A stretch of 10,546 nt of DNA, taken from NCBI GenBank assembly GCA_026770585.1, contig MU646662.1, forward strand, positions 387,790 to 398,335, read 5' to 3'. The position numbers and the translations under genes are program-made. The notes below the pieces were generated by a model. It was given only the letters and a program-made list of their open reading frames with translations, ran no database searches and was not told the DNA's origin. How positions within the stretch are numbered: position 1 is the first letter of the stretch; every line of letters begins with the position of its first letter. The stretch is from Baffinella frigidus. Taxonomy: Eukaryota; Cryptophyceae; Cryptomonadales; Baffinellaceae. Below, piece by piece: positions 5,591-10,546 of this stretch.

Positions 5591-5644
5591 GGGGGGGAAA
5601 GGCAGAGCTAGTCTTCGCTGAGCGCAGAACCTCAAACCCCAAAG

Positions 5645-5756
5645 TGGGTTAGGGTTCAGGGGCTTGGGGTTTATAGAGTTCAGGGTTGAGTTCAGGGTTA
5701 GGGTTCAGGGTTCAGGGTTTAGGGGTTTGGGCTTGGGTTCAGGGGTTAGGGGTTTC
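5645..5756. repeat. GGGTTAG/GGGTTCA-oriented telomere-like array
   Basis: G-rich units on this strand (GGGTTAGGGTTCAGGG), opposite to the C-rich arrays on both sides. It is joined directly to the second copy of exon 2, replacing the exon's first 13 or so codons. Confidence 0.8.
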
Positions 5757-5815
5757 TTTTCGAGAACGCGCCCGAGGCTGTCCGCTTCCTCCAATCTGGC
5801 AAGAGCGTTGGAAAG
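5757..5815 (+). pseudogene. MDR exon 2, 3' remnant 2
   Basis: It reads F-ENAPEAVRFLQSGKSVGK and ends GGAAAG|GTGAAC. Most differences from 5354-5449 are at third codon positions (GAG for GAA, GCG for GCA, GGC for GGG, GTT for GTG). This suggests the copies diverged while at least one was under protein-level selection, or that they come from different functional alleles. Confidence 0.65.
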
Positions 5816-6027
5816 GTGAACCCTAGACCCTCAACCTCACCCTAAACCCCAAACCCCAAACCCCAGACCCTAAACCCCAAACCCCAAACCCCAGACTCTA
5901 AACCCCAAACCCCAAACCCCAAACCCCAAACCCCAAACCCCAGACCCCAAACCCCAAACCCCAAACCCCAAACCCCAGACCCCACACCCCACACCCCACA
6001 CCTAAACCCCTAAACAATAGCCCCCGA
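5816..6027. repeat. CCCCAAA array following exon remnant 2
   Basis: GTGAACCCTAGACCCTCAAC and CTCACCC lead into some 20 CCCCAAA or CCCCAGA units and a short CCCCACA run. The lead sequence, GTGAACCCTAGACCCT, is repeated after the next exon remnant at 6061, so intron start and exon end were copied together. Confidence 0.85.
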
Positions 6028-6060
6028 CGCTTCCTCCAATCTGGCAAGAGAGTGGGAAAG
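6028..6060 (+). pseudogene. MDR exon 2, 3' remnant 3
   Basis: Eleven codons, RFLQSGKRVGK, ending GGAAAG|GTGAAC. It is preceded by CCCCCGA. The third in the series, and shorter again than the remnant at 5757. Confidence 0.6.
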
Positions 6061-6183
6061 GTGAACCCTAGACCCTTGACCTCACCCGAAACCCTTAGCC
6101 CCAAACCCCAAACCCAAACCCCTAAACCCTCAACCCTCAACCCTAACCCCTCACTCAACCCTGAACCCTATAAATCCTAAACC
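6061..6183. repeat. Mixed CCCAAAC/CCCTCAA array
   Basis: It starts with the same GTGAACCCTAGACCCT lead as 5816, then CCCCAAAC and CCCTCAA units up to the last exon stub. Confidence 0.75.
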
Positions 6184-6198
6184 GTGGGAAAGGTAAGA
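6184..6198 (+). pseudogene. MDR exon 2, last stub with consensus donor
   Basis: GTGGGAAAG followed by GTAAGA, i.e. the last three codons VGK and a canonical GTAAG donor, preceded by CCTAAACC. On its own this would be chance, but it is the fourth in a row of 3' ends that become shorter from left to right. It is the only one with a consensus GTAAG. Confidence 0.4.
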
Positions 6199-6400
6199 CC
6201 TTGTCTAAACCCTAGACCCTAGACCCTAGACCCTAGACCCTGAACCTTGAACCCTAAACCCCGAACCCTGAACCCTAAATCCTGAACCCTGAACCCTAAA
6301 CCCTAGACCCTAAGCTCTACACGCCCTGAACCCTATTCCCTATTCCCGAAACCCCAAACCCTAAACCCTGAACCCTAAACCCTAAACCTCTAAATCCTAA
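6199..6400. repeat. Degenerate CCCTAGA/CCCTGAA/CCCTAAA array
   Basis: C-rich telomere-like units, first CCCTAGA, then CCCTGAA and CCCTAAA, ending near 6400 where the sequence becomes unique. This is the right boundary of the 3.2-kb telomere-like field. Confidence 0.85.
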
Positions 6401-7043
6401 GCAGCTAGCTAACGATGTTTGCCCTTTGGGGGTTTCAGGTAGTGCTCACTGTGGGGGAGTGACACGGATTTCGTCATCATCATCATCTTCTTCTTCTTCT
6501 TCTTCTTTGTTATTCATCATCTTCTCTGTGAGGACCAGGTCCTGACGGGCCCGCTTCAGGAAAAAAGGGCTCCAAGGTTGAGTCCTATCCCTGAAATGGC
6601 TCGGGGGTCAAATTTAACGGCCAAGAGGTCCTAGGCAGGTCCTAGGGCCCTACCGTAGGGCGTATGAGCCTACTGGCCACTTAAGGGATCAATCGGAGGA
6701 AACGTCCCTAAGTAGCTGCAGGACCCGGTCCTCCCATTCTCTGTAGGTCCTGCTTTTTTTGGGGGGGGGGAGGTTACATGGTGGCCATGGAGGTATCAAT
6801 ACATGTAAAGGTCTCTCCTTGGTAGGAGGTGGAGTTAGAATCCATCCGGAAAATGCTCGTATGAGCGGCCGACACGGGGTACAGTAAGTGGCACAATGCG
6901 TAGCATGTGCGGCGCTGACGCTGGTTGTTTGGCAATAAATTATCAATCTCTCTATCGATACATGTCAAGGTCTCTCCTCGCCGTTCCCTCCAACAATCTG
7001 GCGTGGCTGCGCTTCCGCTGAAGCAAACTGCCCCTTGTGATTG
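6401..7043. other. Unique-looking stretch, no supported gene
   Basis: It holds a CAT-then-CTT microsatellite (6475-6507), AGGACC-A-GGTCCT (6532-6544), a CCCTACCGTAGGG motif (6648-6660), an inverted pair GCAGGACC/GGTCCTGC (6718-6725, 6746-6753) followed by T and G runs, and a 26-bp direct repeat (6794-6819 and 6953-6978, ATACATGT.AAGGTCTCTCC). A minus-strand open frame crosses 6774-7130, but its composition is not convincing and I do not call it. Confidence 0.5.
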
Positions 7044-7379
7044 AGGTCCGTTAGGTTCTTCGAGCTCCAAACATAGGCGGACACTGGAACTGGTTCTGCA
7101 GAAAAGCCATGCTTCCTTTCGGAAAGACCTTGAAAGACCTTCATTAATACATTAGCCAACCCCACCGCCGCCATGTGCGCCGGGTTTATGTTTTGTGCAC
7201 TCTAAACCCCAAGACCTAACCTTGAAACGCATGTGCAGCACTTCTTGCTGCCCCTGCGTTTCAAGGTTTCAGGGTTTGCGGGAGGGGGGTTTGATGTGAT
7301 CCGAAAGGAAGCATGGCCTTTCTACAGAACAATTTCCGGTGTCCGCCTATGTTGGGAGTTGAAAGAACCTAAAGGACCT
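7044..7379. repeat. 336-bp inverted repeat with central hairpin
   Basis: The arms 7044-7123 and 7300-7379 are inverted, 80 bp each, matching at about 70. Between them a further hairpin is nested: AACCTTGAAACGCA (7218-7231) with its exact complement (7255-7268), and inside that GCAGCA/TGCTGC around CTTCT. Both arms, read on opposite strands, translate to similar peptides: RKEAWLFCRTSSSVRLCLEL on minus and RKEAWPFYRTISGVRLCWEL on plus. The copies may therefore derive from a coding or once-coding repeat that I do not recognise. Confidence 0.7.
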
Positions 7380-7579
7380 AAATGCGGGAGTTTTTATGCA
7401 CCTTTCAGCACCCCCTCCGAGGCTACAGGGGTATAGGTACCTCGCTCATAAGAACTCACAACCCTCTAGGACCCTACAGTAGGACCATGCGTAGGGCCTT
7501 ATGGTCTCCTGAACCATTGCCTCGAGGACAGCGGCCAGCGCCTCCCGCCAAGTCCTCGAGGCTTTGGTTCCGGAGGTGC

Positions 7580-8149
7580 TCATGACTGCGGCTGGAGCGA
7601 GGCGTGCGTCTCCGAGAAGTTGTGCGGGAAGAAGGAGAAGGTGCCGAGCTCGAGGGGATCCGCGGGAGATGCGTCATGCCGCGCGAACGCCGCGTGGCCG
7701 TAGTCGTGTGGCGCGTGCGGTTTTTCTTGTGGGGCGTCACAGAGGCGCGCCGCGTAACTGCCGGCGCGGGCTGCGCCGTCGGCTTGCGGCGAGGACTCAG
7801 GGGGGGGCGACCGAGCCTTTTTGAGCGGCCTCTCGTCCGACGGGGTCCGCGCCCACACCGGAGAAGCTGATCCTTCGTAGCTGTCGCTGGAAGTTGCGGA
7901 GTCGGGAGTACGCTGATCGTCCAGACAATCGAGTGGCGCGCAATGCCAGCACACCAGCGCAGGATCGTAGCCCCCCCCCCGCGCGCTGCAGCTGCATATC
8001 GCCTCCTCAACAAAGACGTTGGAAGCTTCCTCGTGCGAAGAAGTGTCTTCCCTTTGCAGGATTGAGGTAGAGTCGCTTTCGCGAGCGCGCTTATGCCAGG
8101 GCTCGTCGAGAAGGCACCACGCCTCGCCCGCTCCGTCGAAGTCTGCCAT
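7580..8149 (-). CDS. Uncharacterised 189-residue acidic/serine-rich protein
   Basis: Function is not recognised. The ATG at 8149-8147 lies in GGCCATGGC, a strong eukaryotic start context, and the frame stays open for 189 codons to TGA. Residues 1-45 are acidic and charged (MADFDGAGEAWCLLDEPW). Residues 51-75 hold a cysteine group, ICSC-x12-CWHCAPLDC, that could bind a metal but fits no zinc finger I can name. A basic patch PLKKAR near 107, ahead of a proline run, resembles a nuclear signal. The rest is Ala/Ser/Pro/His-rich, ending in an aromatic FSFFPHNF segment. Composition is ordinary for a GC-rich genome and unlike the repeat-derived frames elsewhere. Runs of nine C (7971-7979) and seven G (7801-7807) lie inside the frame and would be prone to slippage. 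No clear intron is seen. It could be a complete small gene or the first exon of a longer one; overlapping frames on the plus strand look like shadows. Confidence 0.5.
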   Translation of the reverse strand: MADFDGAGEAWCLLDEPWHKRARESDSTSILQREDTSSHEEASNVFVEEAICSCSARGGGYDPALVCWHCAPLDCLDDQRTPDSATSSDSYEGSASPVWARTPSDERPLKKARSPPPESSPQADGAARAGSYAARLCDAPQEKPHAPHDYGHAAFARHDASPADPLELGTFSFFPHNFSETHASLQPQS

Positions 8150-8450
8150 GGCCTTGATCTGAGTTGCTCAGGAGGGCACGGTCACAGGTTTGATGGGTGC
8201 ACTGAGCTTCTGAGCTTTTTGACCCTGGAGACGCATGTATTCGATGCCAGCAATTATCAACACTTATCTTGAGGATCGTGTTCCTATCTTTAGTTATCTT
8301 TAGGATCGTGCAGTCATATGTGTAGTAAAGTGAATCACGTGCAAAACTGGAAGTCGCGACCCTATCTAGATCGATCGAAATTGATCGAAACAACGAACGT
8401 CCCTCGTGGAGACGATCGAGTCGGTGCAGGATCCCTAAAATTAGGATGTA
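8150..8450. promoter_or_regulatory. Upstream region of the minus-strand gene, with a direct repeat
   Basis: No gene is seen. Two 17-bp copies of TTATCTT.AGGATCGTG (8264-8280 and 8294-8310) lie 30 bp apart, 115 to 160 bp before the start codon, where they could be protein-binding sites. Several GATCGA words follow at 8371-8390. No TATA box is obvious. A promoter role is inferred only from position. Confidence 0.3.
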
Positions 8451-8538
8451 TTGTAGAAATGGGCTCCACGCGGATTTCTAAAACGTGAGGTGAGGAGGTC
8501 AGGAACTTCTTCTGCGATCGACTGTAGGACCTACGAAG

Positions 8539-8776
8539 TACAAGTGATTTTATCGCGGCCGAACGTTTCTCAGGTGGAAACAATTGACTTTCAATTGCGG
8601 GTTTTCCGTTTCTCGGTAATGAACGGCATTTGTACGAGATGTCGCCCGAAATTAGGCAGCCTGCGGCGCAAAAAAACAGATAAACACACTTGTAAAGTCA
8701 ATCACAGAAGAAAATGATTCCCGCCGACTTGGAGCGGGATAGAACCGCTCCAAGTCGGCGGGAAACCATTAGTCTT
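8539..8776. repeat. 238-bp repeated module, copy 1
   Basis: It aligns over its length with 9575-9811, sharing TACAAGTGATTTTA, CGCGGCCGAACGTTTCTCAG, TTGCGGGTTTTCCGTTTC, GGCAGCCTGCGGCGCAAAAA, CACTTGTAAAGTC and AGAAGAAAATG, then a hairpin and AAACCATTAGTCTT. It carries no common open frame, so the conservation is not of a protein. Copy 1 lacks the left 20 or so bases of the inverted repeat present in copy 2. Confidence 0.8.
8718..8764. repeat. 20-bp hairpin, copy 1 (arms covary with copy 2)
   Basis: A perfect 20-bp stem (8718-8737 with 8745-8764) and a GATAGAA loop. Relative to the hairpin at 9752-9800, four stem positions differ in each arm and all four pairs stay complementary: C-G to T-A twice, G-C to C-G, and A-T to G-C. 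The loop keeps TAGAA. It could be the end of a structured RNA or a DNA cruciform. No promoter or RNA family is recognised. Confidence 0.75.
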
Positions 8777-8903
8777 TTTGAGAAAAAATCGTCGAAAATG
8801 AACTTTTGTGCTATCTTGAGGGTGGTTGATTCTATTTTAGGCATTTTGCCCATGCCTAAGATAGCATAAAAGTTCGTTTTCGACGTTTTTTTCTCGAAAA
8901 GAC
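8772..8903. repeat. 46-bp foldback with nested hairpin
   Basis: The arms 8772-8817 and 8858-8903 match at 42 of 46 and begin GTCTTTT.GAGAAAAAA. Between them TTAGGCAT and ATGCCTAA (8837-8844, 8852-8859) make a second hairpin. The foldback is present only in this copy of the module, so it was added to, or lost from, one of them. Confidence 0.75.
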
Positions 8904-9015
8904 GTTTTTCCTGACCTGACCTTGAATCCGCGCGGAGCCCATTTCTACAATAAATACCGGTATTCGTGACTCGTTATCAGCATTTTACAGATCACGCGGT
9001 CAAATGCTACGACCC

Positions 9016-9034
9016 TATCTCGACAGTCGAGATA
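9016..9034. repeat. 19-bp palindrome
   Basis: TATCTCGAC and GTCGAGATA are perfect arms around one A. It lies 17 bp before the next inverted-repeat element. Confidence 0.6.
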
Positions 9035-9232
9035 TGGGGGAATTTATTCATATGGGGTCCTATGTGGTAAAGAAGAATGCATATGGGGTCCTTCGATTTT
9101 GAGATATTTGTCGTGTCCAGCAAAGGGACACGAGCAGGTCGCGGAAAAGTCATGCTTTCTTTTAAAAGTCCATGGATAAGCAACGGCTTTACTACATGTA
9201 CCGACACGAACACCCCGTCGAGACTTTGAAGA

Positions 9233-9289
9233 GACGCCCCGCCAATTAAGGGACGCCCCGCCAATTAAGGGACGCCCCGTGAATTAAGG
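9233..9289. repeat. Three 19-bp tandem units
   Basis: GACGCCCCGCCAATTAAGG twice exactly, then once with GTG for GCC (GACGCCCCGTGAATTAAGG). No frame or known binding site is implied. Confidence 0.9.
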
Positions 9290-9320
9290 CGCTACCTACA
9301 CCACTGTGGCCCATCCAAGA

Positions 9321-9357
9321 TGGAAAAAACATGACGCGAAGCGTCATGTTTTTTCCA
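9321..9357. repeat. 37-bp hairpin with GCGAAGC tip
   Basis: A perfect 17-bp stem, TGGAAAAAACATGACGC and its complement, closed by a GAA triloop. The tip is GCGAAGC, a sequence known to form an unusually heat-stable single-stranded DNA mini-hairpin. The T run on the far side would also suit a transcription terminator shape, but nothing coding precedes it. Confidence 0.8.
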
Positions 9358-9359
9358 AG

Positions 9360-9421
9360 GCGCGAAGCGCACGTGACTGTAGTAAAGTCACGTGCGCGAA
9401 GCGCACGTGACTGTAGTAAAG
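9360..9421. repeat. 28-bp direct repeats with interleaved hairpins
   Basis: Two exact 28-bp copies (9360-9387, 9394-9421), beginning GCGCGAAGCGCACGTGAC and separated by TCACGT. Each starts with a GCGC-GAA-GCGC mini-hairpin. GCGCACGTGACT (9367-9378) also pairs with AGTCACGTGCGC (9386-9397) as a 12-bp stem with a GTAGTAA loop. Alternative folds therefore compete. CACGTG is present three times and CACGT again at 9431, 9445 and 9457. Confidence 0.85.
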
Positions 9422-9555
9422 AGATTATAACACGTAGAGAATGTCACGTTGTGGGTCACGTCCATCAAAAGAGACGTTGGGGTGTCCAGATCGAAAAAAA
9501 GAAGCCAGCACCCCATTTGCAATCTTCTTTACCACCTAGGACCCCATATCAGGGC

Positions 9556-9749
9556 TTTTCTTCTGTTTCGACTTTACAAGTGATTTTAGCGCGGCCGAAC
9601 GTTTCTCAGATGTAAACAAGTGACTTTCGATTGCGGGTTTTCCGTTTCTGGGGAATCAACGGCATTTGTACGACATAAAATCCGAAATAAGGCAGCCTGC
9701 GGCGCAAAAAAAGAGATAAAAACACTTGTAAAGTCGAAACAGAAGAAAA
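9556..9749. mobile_element. 194-bp element with perfect 27-bp inverted ends
   Basis: 9556-9582 and 9723-9749 are exact inverted repeats, starting TTTTCTTCTG and ending TTTACAAGTG. The interior is the same as 8539-8714. It starts nine bases after the TA of the preceding element. In the other copy the left end has been lost. No open frame is shared by the copies. Confidence 0.7.
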
Positions 9750-9751
9750 TG

Positions 9752-9800
9752 TTTCTCGCTGACTTGCGGCGGACTAGAACCGCCGCAAGTCAGCGAGAAA
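9752..9800. repeat. 21-bp hairpin, copy 2 (arms covary with copy 1)
   Basis: A perfect 21-bp stem (9752-9772 with 9780-9800), loop ACTAGAA. It stands two bases after the 194-bp element, in the same relation as the hairpin at 8718. After it come the shared AAACCATTAGTCTT and two small tandem pairs: ATTAGTCTTA (9803-9822) and TTAATTTGAGACTCG (9820-9834, 9837-9851). Confidence 0.8.
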
Positions 9801-9898
9801 CCATTAGTCTTAATTAGTCTTAATTTGAGACTCGACTTAATTTGAGACTCGGATTTTTGGGCTCCAAAAATTCATTTTTTTAGTCGCTTTACACCGCC

Positions 9899-10024
9899 AT
9901 GGCGCAGTGGGGCGGGCAAGGTGATGCGCGCATCGTGCTCAGCGCACCGAGAAACCCCCGGATTGAAAGTTTCAGCGCGATCGACGGACAAATTGCCGCG
10001 CCGCCACGCGCCTCGGCGATTTAG
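9899..10024 (+). CDS. Doubtful 41-codon frame, start resembles Aha1-type proteins
   Basis: The ATG lies in ACCGCCATGGC, a strong start context, and the frame reads MAQWGGQGDARIV, followed by 28 unremarkable residues and TAG. Activators of Hsp90 ATPase begin MAKWGEGDPRWIV-like, which this resembles over a dozen residues only. CAAG|GTGATG at 9917-9926 could be a splice donor, which would make this a first exon. The evidence is thin and chance is a fair explanation. Confidence 0.2.
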   Translation: MAQWGGQGDARIVLSAPRNPRIESFSAIDGQIAAPPRASAI

Positions 10025-10386
10025 AGGGCGGCAAAATGGTGGAGAACTCGGTGACGAAACGCGCAATGCTGGCCGGGGCACCGCCGCTAACTCCGGACTA
10101 CACCGCGCTCGATGGGCAGACAGCCCTCTCCTAGCTAACGAGCCATAGATCTTTCGATTCCGAGCGGGCACCGCTGCGTGGTTCCGTCGTCAGGGTCAGG
10201 AGAGCGCGAAATTCCCCCTTGAGCGCTCAGCTCTGCTGAGCGCTCATCGGCGCAGAAAGCTCGTGGCGGACACGGAAGGCATGCGAGGGCACTGCAGATG
10301 AGCCAGACGAGGTGCATTGGTGAGTCGGTCTTTACTTGGCGCGAACATTCGAGCCAGCAGTGCCTGCTGCCCGGGACGATCGCACC
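10025..10386. other. GC-rich stretch without a supported gene; 27-bp hairpin
   Basis: Open frames on both strands are short and Arg/Ala-rich, as expected from composition. The one clear structure is 10220-10246, TGAGCGCTCAGC and its exact complement around TCT. GGTGAGT at 10319-10325 is a consensus-like donor but has no exon to attach to. Confidence 0.5.
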
Positions 10387-10546
10387 ATGCTCTGGGATCC
10401 TGCGCGCTTGCTACGCTCGAGCGGCGGCTACTCTCATGCCAGCGGCCAGCCCCAGCCGCAGCGCTCGGACGATGGCACGCTCCACCGCCGTGCCCCGAAG
10501 ACCCGCTCGATTCCCGGACCCCTGCGCCGATCCAGCCCGGATCCCG
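10387..10546 (+). CDS. Doubtful partial frame running off the right edge
   Basis: From ATG at 10387 the frame (MLWDPARLLRSSGGYSHASG, then Arg/Pro-rich) is open to the window end, 53 codons. In-frame it is open back to a stop at 10321. The minus strand is also open here in one frame for about 100 codons, so high GC may explain both. No family is recognised. Confidence 0.15.
   Translation, partial: MLWDPARLLRSSGGYSHASGQPQPQRSDDGTLHRRAPKTRSIPGPLRRSSPDP

Larger units (their letters stand above)
8451..8950. mobile_element. 500-bp TA-flanked inverted-repeat element
   Basis: The ends are TTGTAGAAATGGGCTCC and its inverse; 26 of 27 positions match between 8450-8476 and 8925-8951. TA stands on each side (8449-8450 and 8951-8952), as left by Tc1/mariner-type insertion. 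The interior holds a 238-bp module (8539-8776) also found at 9575-9811, a 20-bp hairpin (8718-8764) and a foldback, 8772-8817 with 8858-8903, matching at 42 of 46. No transposase is encoded, so it would be a composite non-autonomous element. Confidence 0.65.
9053..9546. mobile_element. 494-bp TA-flanked inverted-repeat element
   Basis: 9050-9092 and 9507-9549 are inverted with 39 of 43 matching; the ends read TGGGGTCCTA and TAGGACCCCA with TA at each side (9051-9052, 9547-9548). The arm itself contains the direct repeat ATATGGGGTCCT twice (9050, 9080). The interior holds a 19-bp tandem array and the GCGAAGC hairpin cluster, and no transposase. Its length and TA flanks match the element at 8451, though the ends differ, so the two may use the same kind of enzyme. 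Confidence 0.6.

Noticed and set aside
5006-5642. Open frames rich in Gly-Phe, Lys-Pro or Arg-Glu/Leu-Ser repeats
   Set aside because: They read through the CCCAAAA, CCCGAAA and GA arrays and have no non-repeat protein content, apart from the 32-codon MDR exon, which is listed separately.
5898-6158. Minus-strand frame of GLGVWGLGF repeats
   Set aside because: It is the translation of the CCCCAAA array.
6718-6760. Hairpin followed by a T run, like a Rho-independent terminator
   Set aside because: The 8-bp arms are 20 bp apart, no prokaryotic gene precedes it, and the region is eukaryotic in character.
7474-8013. Second minus-strand frame and plus-strand frames at 7564-7870
   Set aside because: They overlap the 189-residue frame in other registers, are Arg/Pro-rich as expected of shadows in GC-rich sequence, and lack a good start context.
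8091-8583. Minus-strand frames upstream of the 189-residue gene
   Set aside because: They have mixed composition, no good start context, and cross into the end of the 500-bp inverted-repeat element.
9360-9421. CRISPR-like pair of 28-bp repeats
   Set aside because: There are only two copies, the spacer is 6 bp and completes a palindrome, there are no cas genes, and the context is eukaryotic.
1-10546. tRNA, rRNA or spliced-leader genes
   Set aside because: I looked for cloverleaf anchors (GGTTCGAATCC-like) and conserved rRNA words and found none I would defend.

Overview
This window reads as subtelomeric or heterochromatic nuclear DNA of a microbial eukaryote with spliceosomal introns. I cannot place the species. 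A green-lineage or alveolate alga would fit, because the degenerate arrays are built on CCCTAAA (TTTAGGG on the other strand), the telomere type of plants, many green algae, dinoflagellates and chromerids. There is no operon-like gene packing, and the only recognisable protein-coding pieces sit in separate exons with AG before and GT after. Most of the window is repeats, inverted repeats and gene debris.

Layout. 1-199 is a 7-bp CCCTACA/CCCTACT array in the orientation expected of a left chromosome end. 200-2215 mixes short inverted-repeat elements, copies of a roughly 80-bp module (core GGGGCCGTACTTCGAGCC, later ACTCGCGCGGG), long TTC/GAA triplet arrays and a 9-bp CCCTATACA array. 1756-2792 holds three clear miniature inverted-repeat elements; the last (2582-2792) has a matching empty site nearby at 2926-2988. 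3215-6400 is a large field of CCCTAAA-, CCCAAAA-, CCCGAAA- and CCCCAAA-type repeats that changes orientation several times. Pieces of one gene are embedded in it: two exons of a zinc-type medium-chain dehydrogenase/quinone oxidoreductase (VAT1-like) homologue. The first exon is present about four times (3624-4679) and the second four times in a series of ever shorter 3' remnants (5354-6192).

6400-7580 is unique-looking sequence with a 336-bp inverted repeat (7044-7379). 7580-8149 on the minus strand is the best intact gene candidate, a 189-residue protein I do not recognise, starting in a good eukaryotic ATG context. 8451-9811 is a cluster of inverted-repeat elements, two of them about 500 bp long and flanked by TA. 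It includes a duplicated module whose long hairpin differs at four base pairs, all four compensated, and three copies of the very stable GCGAAGC mini-hairpin. 9890-10546 is GC-rich and holds only weak coding candidates.

The overall theme is palindromes: about a dozen near-perfect hairpins in 10.5 kb, in two cases with arms that have changed together between copies. I see no operon, RNA gene or conventional prokaryotic system. All identities and repeat boundaries were counted by eye.
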